A stretch of 64,000 nucleotides of DNA. Source: Dysidea avara. Its lineage: Eukaryota > Porifera > Demospongiae > Dictyoceratida > Dysideidae. Shown in pieces: positions 48,313 to 59,999 of this stretch. Position numbers and translations under genes: made by a program. The stretch spans positions 59,470,574 to 59,534,573 of the forward strand of contig NC_089272.1 in the NCBI RefSeq assembly GCF_963678975.1, written 5' to 3'. Numbering within the stretch: position 1 is the first letter of the stretch; each line of letters begins with the position of its first letter. The notes beneath the pieces are model-generated. The model saw only the letters and a list, made by a program, of their open reading frames with translations. It did no database searches and was not told the origin of the DNA.

Positions 48313-48665
48313 TGGTGTACAAGGTGGAACATTTCAGGCGGCCTAGATTTCAACGCCTCGGCGGCTTTAAAGGTAGCTCAGAGCCACGCAGTATTTCCCT
48401 ACAGATGTACCTATTGGTTTTAGAAACAAAATTGTCAAGTTTAAGAATGGTTGAGACCTCAGACACTCCAGAATATTTGTATTGTCCCCGGTACTAACAG
48501 GAGCTAAATCAGCTGATTTTAGCTTGAGGGGCCACCAACTCACGAAAAAGGGGTACGGATTTCAAAATCTTGAACAAATTTCTCAAGATTTCACGGGTTT
48601 CAAAAGATTTCGCAAAATCGAAGGAGAGCTGCAAAATCTGATTTTAAATTACGGGTTGGTGTAGA
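48313..48665. other. 5' flank of the P-type transposase copy
   Basis: Moderately GC-balanced sequence with only 60-codon ORFs. TTTCAAAATCTTGAACAAAT and similar words suggest short internal repeats. It could contain the promoter of the minus-strand gene, but no core element stands out. Confidence 0.35.
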
Positions 48666-48669
48666 GTGA

Positions 48670-50372
48670 TAAGTTCTGAAATCACCAAAAAGTAGTGAGA
48701 GAAAGAAACAGAATCTGGACATTCCTACGTATCCCATTTGTGACCACATTATATTTTCAACCGAAGGAATTGAAAACTTACTTCAACAATTGGATACTAG
48801 CAAGGCTCCAGGTCCTGATGGGATTCCTACGCAAATACTGAAATTATGCAGAGCTGAAATTGCACCTATACTCCAGGTAATTTTTACTCAATCTTTTACC
48901 ACCAACAATCTTCCAACTGACTGGCTAACAGCAAATGTTGTCCCTGTACATAAGAAAGGCAACCGAAACTCAGCTAATAATTATCGACCAATTTCTCTTA
49001 CCTCTACCTGTTGCAAGGTAATGGAACATATTGTTTTTCACTCAATTATGAATCATGTAGACCAAAATAATATCCTCAATAATTGCCAACACGGTTTTAG
49101 GCCTAAGTACTCATGTCAATCCCAACTAGTAATGCTAACAGAGGAAATCTTAAAGGTAATGGACCAACAGAAACAAATAGATCTAATTTTATTAGATTTC
49201 TCAAAAGCTTTTGACTCAGTTCCTCATAAACGATTATTACAGAAACTATCACACTATGGAATACAAGGAGACCTTCATCAATGGATTAAGGCTTGGCTAA
49301 CACAACGCAAACAAAGAGTAGTGCTAAATAATGTAACTTCCAGGTTTGTTCCAGTAAAGTCAGGTGTCCCACAAGGCACTGTACTTGGGCCATTAATGTT
49401 CCTACTTTACATCAATGACATATCTACAAATATCAACTCCTCGATTCGTCTCTTTGCCGATGACTGTATTATTTACAGAATTATTGATTCAGAAGAAGAC
49501 AATAGTATCCTACAACAAGATCTAAATAAAGTCTTCCACTGGGCTAAAACTTGGCAAATGAAACTAAATGTTGAAAAGTGTGTTTTTCTACGTTGTTCAA
49601 GAAGCAAAACTCCCATGCTCACCACCTACAGCATTGACAATAAAGCTCTGGAACTGAAGAGTCAGCATCCATATCTAGGGGTCATATTCCACCAATCAAT
49701 GTCTTGGTCCCACCACATCGATCATCTTTGCGGCAAAGCAACTAAAAGTCTCAACTTTCTTAAACGTAATATAAGTAAATGCTCCAAAGAAGTTAAGATA
49801 ACAGCCTATTTAACATCAATACGTCCTCTGCTGGAATATGCTAGTTGTGTCTGGGACCCTCACCAGCTATACTTAATTAATACTTTAGAGAAGGTACAAC
49901 GTCGTGCTGCAAGATGGGTAGCATCGGATTACAATCCAATGAGTAGTGTCACTTACCTGTTGGATCAACTGCATTGGAAGAGTCTACAGAGCAGAAGATG
50001 TATTGATCGTTTGAACTTACTATATAGAGTATTACATCACGCTTTGCCATCTATCCAGCTCCCTGAGTATTTCAAGCCTACTTCATATCCAACTAGATTG
50101 CATCACCAATACAGATATATAATTCCTCCAACTAGAACACTTGCTTACCAACAGAGTTACTTTCCAGGAACTATCAAGCAATGGAATAACCTCCCTAATC
50201 ACACCATCGATACAGAGTCACTAGAACAGTTTAATAATTGTATTTTTGGACTAGATTTGTTGTAATTAACCCCCTTTTTGTTTTGAGGGTCCCCCCCCCC
50301 TCCTGGATGTAACCAGCACTGAGTGCTGTCTTTCCAGTATCTAATCATAATCATAATCATAATCATAACAGA
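48670..50372 (+). mobile_element. L2/CR1-like LINE, 5'-truncated, with open RT frame
   Basis: An open frame of about 530 codons runs from near 48674 to TAA at 50265, without an ATG at its start. It contains DTSKAPGPDGIPTQILKLC, YRPISLTSTCCKVMEHIVFH, NNCQHGFRPKYSC, motif A in LILLDFSKAFDSVPHKRLL, the SGVPQGTVLGPLMFLLYIND block and catalytic FADD (RLFADDCIIYR). The RT thumb and C-terminal CR1/L2 block (YLGVIF, LEYASCVWDPHQ, LEKVQRRAARWV, WNNLP) follow. The endonuclease is missing. The 3' UTR ends with CCAGCACTGAGTGCTG and a (TAATCA)n tail (50340-50370). The intact RT frame makes it one of the younger insertions here. Confidence 0.92.
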
Positions 50373-50374
50373 AG

Positions 50375-50590
50375 TTCAGCAGGCATGTAAGAGCAAAGCC
50401 TCACGAAATTGAGAGGAATTGTGAAGCCATATAAAACCAGGAGTAAAGCCTTGGCATAACTATTAAATGAAACCTTACAAAACCAGGAGCAACTCGCAGC
50501 TGAAGCCCTATAAACCAGGAAAAGGCCAATCATTCAGGGGAAATCCCGTGCGAAACTCCACAAAACCAGGAGCATCTCAGTGTATGCTTA
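50375..50590 (-). repeat. CTCCTGGTTTTG minisatellite family, block 1
   Basis: Repeated AAAACCAGGAG words (GAAGCCATATAAAACCAGGA; CACAAAACCAGGAGCA) are the reverse complement of the CTCCTGGTTTTGTTTGGCTTC units at 52.3, 60.5 and 62.6 kb. Confidence 0.7.
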
Positions 50591-50643
50591 AGTTGCTTTT
50601 GTAGTTGGTGCGTTGCTAAGTTTATGAAGTTTTGCTAAGTTTA

Positions 50644-51768
50644 GGCCACTCCAAGTCATACCTTAGTTTCTGGTCACTCCCAAGCCTACAAATGGATGCG
50701 GGCGGGCGGATGATCAGGACTTCAGGACTATAGACTCTACTGTGACAATATACTGTATGGTACTATTATTTGCTCAATTTAGCAAATTCATGTTGATTTT
50801 TAGTCAAACTTAACCAACAACATAAGTAGTTGTGCTTCGGCAAACAATGCACTAGGAAAGTTGTTGATGGATCATGGCTAGCTATACACTGATGTATAGC
50901 ATTTAAGTATATTTATTTATTTATTTAGAATATACTATAGGAAATGTTTTGCTCATGTAGCTACTTATGCTTTCCAAGTGAAATAAATGTCTCATTAGCT
51001 ATGTCAGGAAAGTATTACTATGACTTATAGCTAAGTTGTTCAAATGGTCATGATCCAAAATGAAATTTAACTTCTATTTTCACATCAGAAATTCTTCATT
51101 CAAATGTGAAGTCTTAGCCCACTAGCTATGTGTTTCCAGCCTTCTATTCAGCAAACCTTGAGAAAAGTAACTGTCAAAGTTTTGAGTCATTGAGTGCTCC
51201 AGACTAGTGTTTTTAGTGATCATCTGGGAATGTTTAAACTATAAGGGTTTCTACTTGCCAATCTAATTTTAGTTATGGAAAAGTTTAAGTTTAAGCTCAC
51301 CAAATGTTGCCGGCTTTCCATACCCCTGCAGTGTTCAGTAATAAAGAATTTGAAGTTACTAGACTAATTATTAGAGGACTACATTTGAATTATAAAGTTA
51401 AAGCTATGGCCCATCTGCATGGACTAGTAGTTAATGCTACTGAAATTACTTTGGTTACAGAAACATTAGTAACAGTTATAATCTGAACAGCTATATAATC
51501 AAGGACAAAACTAGCTATAGTTAGAAACATTTTATTAGTGTGGCATATATACCATAATATTAGAGTTAAGAGTAGTGTGACTGCTCTATTGGAATCCCTG
51601 ACTACTCTATTAGAGTATCTCGATCTTTTGCAGTAAAAAAACATAAGTGTCTTGCTGGGTCACATGCATTTAAGCACCTGTAATATTAATAATAGTCCTC
51701 ATAAACTAGGGTTCCAGGTTTACCATGCGGGCGGGTGACCAGAAACTAAGGTTTGACTTGGTGTGGCC
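50644..51768. mobile_element. PIF/Harbinger-like element with TTA TSD
   Basis: Inverted ends of about 36 bp start GGCCACTCCAAGTCATACCT (left) and GGCCACACCAAGTCAAACCT (right, read inverted). The trinucleotide TTA is present on both sides (50641-50643 and 51769-51771). The 1.1-kb interior has no transposase; a copy of the CTCTATTAGAG motif pair is at 51570-51625. GG-starting ends with a TTA/TAA duplication are the PIF/Harbinger signature. Confidence 0.88.
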
Positions 51769-51795
51769 TTATGTTGCTAAGTTCGCAGTTTGCTA

Positions 51796-52295
51796 CAACG
51801 TTGAAACCGGGTCACTACTGCTGACCCGGATGACCCACTGACCCAGATGTGACCCGGATTAATTAAAGCCGAGACGTGTTTCGGCTAGTCTCGAGCGAGC
51901 GAACGAGTCTACATTTTCAGCGTTCGATTCGTGTTGAGTAAATATTGCAACTTCAGCCTAGCTGTAGGTTGAAGACCAAAAAACAAAAAAAGGTCTTCAC
52001 CTACTGACAATAACTACCCCTCACCATAGATACCCTCAATTTCGTGTTACATACTACACTTACTAACAAATGAGCGTGGTTGAGCGTATGTTGGTAATGC
52101 GATAAGTAGGCGTGGCTCACGAAAGAGCTACGCGATAGCGTTTATAAGTTTCCAAGTCGTCAAACGAACGATTTCGTTTCTCACGTGATCCAATCCGGGT
52201 CAGACCCCGATAAATTGTAAACCGGGTCAGACCCGGATGACCCGGAGAAAATGTGACCCGGATGACCCGGATGACCCGACCCGGTTTCAACGCTG
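51796..52295. mobile_element. hAT-like MITE with exact 8-bp TSD
   Basis: The ends CAACGTTGAAACCGGGTC and CAGCGTTGAAACCGGGTC (right, read inverted) differ at one position, and GTTTGCTA is duplicated at 51788-51795 and 52296-52303. Subterminal GACCCGGATGACCCGGATGA-type repeats occur on both sides. The centre contains a segment shared with 31.67 kb (GGTTGAAGACCAAAAA, then CTGACAATA). Confidence 0.92.
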
Positions 52296-52319
52296 GTTTG
52301 CTAAGTAAATCCATTCTTA

Positions 52320-52587
52320 CTTTTGTGCAGGAGCAGTTTGCATGAATTCCCCAGGTTTTGTTTGGCTTCTTTCCCACAGTTCCTGGTTTTGTTTGGCTTC
52401 CACAACTCGCTTAATATAAATCGGCTTCTTTCCCACAACTCCTGGTTTTGTTTGGCTTCCACAACTCGCTTAATGCAAATCTGAAACGGAGAGGAACATC
52501 GGATTTCATTCTCGATTTGATTCTCTTGGTTTTGTATGGCTTCTTTCCCACAGCTCCTGGTTTTGTTTGGCTTCCACAGCTCGCTTA
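52320..52587 (+). repeat. CTCCTGGTTTTG minisatellite family, block 2
   Basis: Units of roughly 60-100 bp contain TGGCTTCTTTCCCACA, CTCCTGGTTTTGTTTGGCTT and CCACAACTCGCTTAAT, alternating with GGAACATCGGATTTCATTCT. It is split from its continuation at 52925 by a Harbinger-like MITE. Confidence 0.85.
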
Positions 52588-52924
52588 GGCCACTTCAACT
52601 AAATCTTTTGTTTATCGGGCCCGACCGACCCTGTATTTTTCAGCATAAAATAATTATGTTAATCACGTGATCACCTTGCAAAGAGTGATAACACCACGAA
52701 GGAGTTGCAAATTTATCTTTAAGCTCTCAAAAAGTAAATATCTCAACATATAGCTGCCTACTCACAAGTGATACAGCAACCGTAATGTAGTTTAGCCACC
52801 GTTTGACTCGCAATATCACTCTTCAGCTAGCAAAATAGCCTATTTTTATTTTTATTTTACCGACCTACCGACTTTTATTTGGCTGAATTTCGCCCGAGAA
52901 ACAAAAGAGTTAGTTGAAGTGGCC
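52588..52924. mobile_element. PIF/Harbinger-like MITE with TTA TSD
   Basis: 33-bp inverted ends start GGCCACTTCAACTAA and continue CTCTTTTGTTT-TCGGGC with about three mismatches. TTA is at 52585-52587 and 52925-52927. The ends resemble those of the 50.6-kb element (GGCCACnnCAA). Inner CCGACCGACC/ACCTACCGAC stretches also recur. Confidence 0.9.
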
Positions 52925-53988
52925 TTAATACAAATCCGAAGCGGGCGAATATTTTTTTTGGTCACACTTTGGACTTAGAAAATTTTCACGAAAATTTTTT
53001 TCCGTATAATGTTGTGTATATATCCCGGATACTGACATGTGAAGCCGACTAGTTTGCAGGGCCAACAGCAGAACAGCGTCGTGTTCTCCGCCAGGCTGGC
53101 AGCAGCTAGAAAAGAAGGGCGAAAAAAATTGTTTTAGAAGAGCCAGTTCAGAATAACTCTTTTCTCCTGCCGTTTTTCAGAAGTGCATGGACTGTTCTTG
53201 TTTCTCTCACTGGCTGCCTCATCAACTGATTTGTCAGTGACGTCTCGCATTACCTGGCAGCACAGAGCTATTTACAACATAGATACTATTAGCCTTACCT
53301 ATATAGTATCTATGTTTACAACTATTGGTGAAACTGATAATGTGAGTGTGAAGCAGCTTGTGTTTTATTCTTGTGACACCACTGTGTGTAGTGTGTGTGT
53401 GTGTGTGTGTGTAGTGTAGTGTGTGTGTGTAGTGTGTGTGTTCGCTATTTAGAGATGTTCCTTGCCCTATAGAGATGTTATTGTTTTTATATACGTTAAT
53501 TCACCTATCAATGTATTACCCCACTATACCGCCCTTGGGCATATGTGGGGATTTCAAACAGCTGAATCAACTGACCCATAGAAGGGCAAACCTATTGTGT
53601 CAAATCCCCACTTATCCACACAGGGATATGACAAGTTATGTTACTTGTGTGCTTAATGAATCATTATCAAAATTAATGCCCCATAGTGCGGCAACAGTTT
53701 TGTGTCAATTCTTCCTGTAAATACATTGATAGGTGCATTATAGATATAATTTTCATCACCACTTCATTATGTGGTCATGATTTTGTGTGATGTTGTGTGA
53801 TCACATGTGTATTGGGTATGATGTTCTTATTTGTAGGTGGAAACTCAGATATTGCAAGCAATTGGTCAGGAAATTTAACGTCTAATGCGGTAACCTAACA
53901 CATTACAGAATACCAAGAAATGCTTATTGGATCAAAGTCATCTCATCTTCATGCAATCACTGTGAGAATAAGGACTCATTGTTCCAAC
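52925..53988 (+). repeat. Inverted duplication, short arm
   Basis: AGAAAATTTTCACGAAAATT, TCTCACTGGCTGCCTCATCA, AGATGTTCCTTGCCCTA and AATAAGGACTCATTGTTCC each have an inverted counterpart between 57430 and 60480, in mirrored order. A TGTG microsatellite lies at 53389-53440. No protein-coding gene is supported. Confidence 0.8.
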
Positions 53989-54486
53989 TAGTCTCCATGC
54001 CAGACGGTTTGTGTGGGGGTGGCAAATAAGCCTTCCATTCACTGTTGCACACATTCTGTGACCACTGTGATATGTTAGCAGAGCCAATCAGATTGCTTGC
54101 GGGCTCTATGATAAAATAAACACCAATTATTAAAAATCTTACTGTAATAAAGGACTGAAATTGAACAATGCCATGCGCTTAGGATCTTTGTTCCCCTTGT
54201 ACAGAGCTCTTAAAATCATTGTTTAGTATGGTTCGCTATGGATTTGTGAAGTAGCGGAATCGTTGAGAAAGACCTTCAGCATTGTTTCAAATACATCATG
54301 ACATTAACAGTACAATTTTTGCCTCAGCCTGCTCACAGACATGACTATACTGGCATGATTATCCTTGGCAAAAAACAATAGTGTGATGTAATCTAATTGC
54401 ATGTCAGTGTATTCATGGAAAGTGTACAACAGTGACCAGATGGTTTATTTCCTGCCCCCACACAAACTGTCTGGCATGTGAGACTA
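53989..54486. mobile_element. Mutator-like MITE candidate
   Basis: The ends TAGTCTCCATGCCAGACGGT and TAGTCTCACATGCCAGACAG (right, read inverted) continue TTTGTGTGGGGG. They resemble the TAGTCTCGCGTGGCCAGA ends of the element at 60743. No exact 9-bp duplication is visible. Confidence 0.65.
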
Positions 54487-55795
54487 GTTAGGTACCTATA
54501 TACAAATGTTGCTCTTTTTTTAAATGACCGTGCATATTCAATTTTTGTTATTCAGACAAAATAATTGTTAAATCTGCAATAATGGGGGAGCTGATGAAAA
54601 CAGAAAAGAAATTCACTAGTTTCTAATAACTATGTTACGTACTGTGCAAGAATTGTGTATGATCATAGTCCACAGATGTGGTTACTGTTAACCATTTAAT
54701 TGAGTGACTGACAGGCTACTTACTAGCTAATGTAGAACATAGTTCTACGTATATGACTCAACCATACGGTTAGTCAGTTACAGTGAACCCCTTGATTGTA
54801 GACAACCTCATCTTTCTAGGTTCCAAATCAATAGCAGTGGTAGTTTATTAACCTCTTAACTAAGGTACATCTTTATTATTACAAAGGACAAAAATTACCA
54901 ATCTTTAAGAGGTTTCTTATCTGTTGGAACCACTATGTAATGAACCACTACGTACGTAATGAACAGTTTGAGACCAACTGATGAAATCTTACTGAGAGGT
55001 CCTTTAAATTGTATTCTATAGGAACCACAGAAATGTTTCTTTATACTTTAAGAGAGGTTCTACAGTACTTAAGTTAGATAATCCATTCAATACTGCTTTA
55101 AATTCAGGAAAAAGAGTTACATAGTGCAAGTCAGGGTTGTTGATCAACAGGAAGAATTGTCTGCAAAAGAAAATGAATAAGTAGCTACAGGTACCAAAAC
55201 ACACATAGTCAATGATCGATAAGTGGGTGTGGCTCTGTGATAGTCTACAGGCTCCCATAAGCAGGCATAGCACTTGTTCTTGACACCATGCAGACTTTTG
55301 TTGCCTACAACAACACAATCCCAATAAGTGGACATGATACATAAATGCCCATAGAGAATGTTGTGAATGTGGCTCCATATATCACTTAAGACACCAAAAA
55401 CACATTCTCAAATGGTGCATGAGTATGGGTCCACATTAAGTCTCTTGAAATGCAACCCAAATGACCTGACACTAACACACTATTGACCAATAGCACTTCA
55501 AGTTCACACATGCATATAGAAGTACAGTAAATGTACTCTATAAAATTGACGAGGATGCATTGATTTTTATTGCTGAAATTTTAAATGACGTGCTCTTATA
55601 CTATAGTACCTGATAACTGATACCAGTAGTATATGGCTATGGGAGAGTAAACTTCACAACTTCCTTTTTTATCCCCTAAATTCATCAGGTTATCATTAGT
55701 TGTACAAGAGATGATATGGTGACACAATTAGTACACACATAAAGCATCCACTATTAGCTGTCACAACAATGGATATATCACACCTAATAGAAGTG
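54487..55795. other. No recognised gene
   Basis: A 120-codon minus-strand ORF (55016-55378) shows no family. TGAACCCCTTGATTG and GTTGGAACCACTA around 54783-54950 suggest a pogo-like remnant, not provable. Confidence 0.4.
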
Positions 55796-55985
55796 AATAC
55801 TTGATTATCTGAGCTTCGACTATCCACATACTTACAGTAGATGTGTCTGTTCTATTAGAGTATTTCGTCTAAGGTGTACAATCCATTACAGTAACTCTGT
55901 ATATAAAATGGGCTTTGATTATCCAACCTTTTGATTGTCTGAACATGTCTTGGTACCTAGGGGTTAGGAAGCACTGTACGAGTAA
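55796..55985. repeat. Degenerate relative of the 46.2-kb MITE
   Basis: TGTTCTATTAGAGTATTTCG, ACTCTGTATATAAAATGGGC and a following TGATTATCC region match 46255-46335 in the same order. The ends are eroded. Confidence 0.6.
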
Positions 55986-56865
55986 TTTCTTTACAGCCGT
56001 CAGCCAGGCATTATTTAGACAAGTAAAGGACAATACATTTTCAAGTACAACTACCTTATAAATCATGGAGTAATAAAAGTACTTCAAATTTACCATTGGA
56101 TAAAATAGCAAATGTGACCAGATCTTGGAAAACCTACCTTTTGGGCACAAGCTAACTTTTTGGGAAAACTCAAATGAAAATTTCAACAATATTTTTAAAA
56201 TTAATTTTTTTGTACATTTGGATAAAGCAACTATTAAACCTTCTTGCTGTGAAGTTTCACAACCATAGCTTCTTTTTCCTAGGAGATATGGATGATTATA
56301 TCAGACCATGTAGTAATTTCACATGCGTGGGACAACAAGTAACTTACAAATTCAGTGATTTGTTCAGGTGCTGGAATGGCTAAAACTTAGTCTTAGACAA
56401 TGATACAAGGCATTTAATTGCAGAAAAGTACCAAGAATATTTCATTAAACTATCAGAAATGTCTTTTAAAGTATTTTAGATGGTAAAAATGGAATTATTA
56501 GTAAACAAAGTGATTTGTCACCATTTGTCACCCTTAATCACCCACAGAACTCAATACATTACCATAAAAGTTACTTTGTAATGTACAGGACAGAAGATCA
56601 GCCATATCTCAGAAATGCTTAATGATATTAAGCTGAAATTTTAACACAAGATAGATGAGCACCTAGTATCTCATTTAAGCTATAAAACAGAAAATTGACC
56701 AATGTGCCAAAAAGGTAGGTTTTCCAAGATCAGGTCACAAATAACTTGCACTAAATCTACTACACTAACACTAATGCAGCCTTCAGGTGTGGGGATACAG
56801 CTAGCATATTGTGCATTGAGGTGAGCATACATTCTATGTACAGCAAAATACAATTGGCTATATAT
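55986..56865. other. No recognised gene
   Basis: CCAAAAAGGTAGGTTTTCCA (56705) pairs loosely with TGGAAAACCTACCTTTTGGG (56126), with GATCAGGTCACAAAT against ATGTGACCAGATC, so an old inverted-repeat element of about 0.65 kb (roughly 56110-56745) is likely. Confidence 0.5.
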
Positions 56866-57232
56866 TAGGGCTGGGCGGTTTCTCGGTATTATAGTAATAC
56901 AGCGGTATTGCAATGAAACGATATCTGTATCGCGTAGATTTCGGCGAAACGATAATATCACGATATCGATATTATTACGATTTTTAGTGTTTGTGACAGC
57001 TTATTAAGCCCTTAAGATTGTTATAATGCACCTCAATAATCACGTGATACTACTGCAAACAAGGACCTGGTACTAGCTAGTCAATTTTTTTTACAAAGAT
57101 CGAGATACCCTAATAAAGCAGTCAGCTACTCTAATATAGCAGTTATCTTTAATAACCGCGATAAATAGTAATATCGTGATATATTTCTGTACGATATATC
57201 GTGAAGCGAAACTCCAATACCGCCCAGCCCTA
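56866..57232. mobile_element. hAT-like MITE with exact 8-bp TSD
   Basis: Perfect 14-bp ends TAGGGCTGGGCGGT are flanked by CTATATAT at 56858-56865 and 57233-57240. Subterminal sequence is rich in ATATCG/CGATAT words. The centre has AAAGATCGAGATACCCTAAT followed by a second TACTCTAATATAGCAG copy. Confidence 0.93.
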
Positions 57233-57240
57233 CTATATAT

Positions 57241-57614
57241 ACTCCAGCAAAAAGAATATACCATTTTCTTAAAGACGGTGATATCAATAACATGTAACCA
57301 TCAACAAAAATTAGTTGTGTGGAGGTGCTTTACAATACACACACTGGTGCTATTGTAATATACATCTAAATGCAAAACTTCAATCATGTCTTTTGTTGTT
57401 GCCATTACCCTTGAATGCTCAATGTCAAACTATTCATTGTTAAACATAGATCAGTTATCTCACAAGATCACCATGATAATATGGACTCATTGTTCCACAC
57501 CTCAATTAGACGAGAAGTAGCTTGGTTAAAATCATTCACAATAACAATGTGAATCCACCTACAAATTAAGAACATCACACTCAATCATAGATTGTCACAC
57601 AAAATCATCATCAC
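57241..57614 (-). repeat. Inverted duplication, long arm (distal part)
   Basis: From about 57430 the sequence is the reverse complement of 53820-53990 (GGACTCATTGTTCC; CCACCTACAAATTAAGAACA). The first 190 bp hold nothing recognised. Confidence 0.7.
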
Positions 57615-58100
57615 CAGTGTTGGGATTAACGCATTACATAATATTATTACTTTTGTGATATAACGAAATACGCTATAAAAACAGGTAATATAACTCAAGT
57701 TATTTTACTTACAAATGTAATGCGTTACTTAAGTAATATAGTTACTGTAACGAATCTAATATTACATAATAAAGTAGCAAAGTTACTAATCTCGTTAGTG
57801 ATCCACTGAGTAACGCCTAGCCGCAACGAAGTAGTGAAGCCTACTGAATGAAGCTTATTCACCAGCTTCTTACTTATAACCAAGATTTGCACATTGTCCA
57901 ACAATGCAATCATGTCACGTGATAAAGTGGTAGTTTCACACATGACAGCCTAGGGCTGTGGACACAAAGTAATATAATATGTAATATTATTATAGTTACT
58001 TTACTTTATGGGTAATATGTAACTGTAACTAAATAGTTCAGTTGCAAGTTATATGTAATATGTAACTAGTTACTATTAAAAAGTAACTGTCCTAACACCG
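57615..58100. mobile_element. hAT-like MITE with exact 8-bp TSD
   Basis: The ends CAGTGTTGGGATTAAC and CGGTGTTAGGACAGTTAC (right, read inverted) are flanked by ATCATCAC at 57607-57614 and 58101-58108. The interior is full of AGTAACTTAAGTAA-like words. The GTGTTGGG...AGTAACT type is a widespread animal hAT MITE pattern. It inserted into the inverted duplication arm. Confidence 0.92.
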
Positions 58101-58315
58101 ATCATCACATAACAAAGTAGTGAATTGTTACCTAATACAATACCTATAACATACTGCATACATAAAAACAGCAACATTTCTGTAGGGTAAGGAACATCTG
58201 AGTGGCAAATTAGGGAAAAATATTACTTTATATTGTGAATTGTGATGTACTTCAGTCTTTAAACTTGTAGTCACTTGATATTACAATGATAAAATAATTT
58301 TTACAACAATAAAAT

Positions 58316-59001
58316 GGGTAGTGCTAAAAGCCGGAACGGAATGGAACGGAACGGAACCAATTAGGGCGCGCGCCAAGTAGAAAATTGTTTGAGACGGATT
58401 TTGCATCGTTTCCAACTGCCACATAGTGACTAGAATTGTGCTAGAGTTGATTTCCTTATACTTATATGCAAGCTAGAAATTGCGCTCTCGAAGTTTCTAT
58501 TTAATGCCCGCCACGTGGCATGTTGTGCTCTTACCAATCCATCAAATTCTGTTTAATCCTGATGTAGAATTGCTTCCTTAACATTCTAAAAGGTGTAAAC
58601 TACTGTAGTATTTTCATGTTATAGTCATGTCTAACTCTTTAGTAACAGCGAGTATGGTTTTCTGAAGTCTGCCAGCATGGGCAATAATTTACGAGAGTTA
58701 ACCACAGTGTATGTTAGTGGCTGTGAATCATATGCGTATAGTGCTTACAAAATAATAGTGTAGCAGGTTAAATGATAGTTTTTCAGCGTAGGTAATTGCA
58801 AAATGCTTTCGTGTAGTGGGCATTAAATAGAAACTTCGAGCGAGCGATTTCTAGCATACCTACAAGTAGAAGAAAACTAACTTCAGCACAATTCTAGTCA
58901 CTATGTAATGATAAAAAAAGGTGTACAATCTGCAAAAACGATTTATTAACTTGACGCGCGCCCCGTTCCGTTCCATTCCGTTCCGGCTTTTAGCACTACC
59001 C
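58316..59001. mobile_element. Mutator-like foldback MITE with exact 9-bp TSD
   Basis: The ends GGGTAGTGCTAAAAGCCGGA pair over some 200 bp, including GGAACGGAATGGAACGGAAC, ACTAGAATTGTGCT and TTTCTATTTAATGCCC. CAATAAAAT is duplicated at 58307-58315 and 59002-59010. Long inverted repeats plus a 9-bp duplication are the Mutator-like signature. No ORF inside. Confidence 0.9.
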
Positions 59002-59229
59002 CAATAAAATAACAAACACATAATTATCATGCTTTCGTATGTCTTCCTTTGATAATTAATAAGCTTGAGACAGATACCTGATCAATTCAAATCACATTTA
59101 TAGTAATTTCACTTACTATTACAACATGTTTCGGTATTTTGGTAGTGCATTCCAATCTTCAATTAGTATTCTTTAGAAAATATTTCTTTGCAAACTTTTA
59201 TGCGCTACATGCTTGTACAATTTAAACGA

Positions 59230-59700
59230 ATGTCAATGAGAAATGGTGGATCTAGTAAGCTGCAAGGATTGGTGCATGTTACCATGAAAACAACTGATAC
59301 ATGGTGATCATGTCTTCTCTAAATTTTCTATATAATAAGGTGGGTAGTTGTAAATGATGGAGTCTTTCATAACGATGAAAATCACTAACTAGTTTTGAAG
59401 CTCTGTGTTTAAGTGATTCAACTCACCCTAACAATGAGGCCCATAGATTACAGCAGCATAGTTGTAGAACTGGTCGAGTCAAAGTTATCTCCAATACTAC
59501 AGACATCATAGCGTCCAAGGACAAAACATCTCTTTATTAAACCCATCAAAAGCAAAACTGCTTGTTCACACAAATATAATACTCCTGTAAAACCATCCAT
59601 GACAGCGATCAAAATTGAATCAAGATATCAAAACTGAGGTTAGTTTCTACTGACTTAAAAGAGGCAATCAGGTGGCTTGTATTAGCAAAGCAGTGAAGAT
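59230..59700 (-). pseudogene. CR1-like LINE RT C-terminal remnant
   Basis: On the minus strand at 59510-59285 the translation reads LTRPVLQLCCCNLWA, then ESLKHRASKLVSDFHRYERL, HHLQLPTLLYRKFREDMITM and YQLF. This corresponds to the RT thumb block (VRPxLEY...ERVQRRATKLV...LKLPTLxYRRxRGDMITxY). At least one stop interrupts it, and the catalytic motifs are absent or too diverged to call. Confidence 0.6.
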
Positions 59701-59999
59701 CTTGAGTGAAGCTTTGTCTCCTTTTCCTGAGATGAAATCAAGGTTGATCAAAAATCTTGATCACGATCACAGATGGTTTTACAGGACCATACATAGGTAG
59801 TGAATATCCCTTGTTCAGTCAGAATTCATAACACCAATCCTATATGTCCTTGTTATCGGCGCTCTGGGAAACCAATACCCACCGACTTCAATCAACTGTC
59901 ACATTAGTATAACTGTAATAGTAATGGCTGTGGGTACATGTCGCCCACAGGCTATTAATGCAGGCTTGAAAAGCATATAATACATACACAGTGGTTCAT

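Noticed and set aside
55016-55378. 120-codon minus-strand ORF
   Set aside because: No recognisable domain, and the sequence contains simple-repeat-like and CACCCACTTAT-type dispersed words; likely chance.
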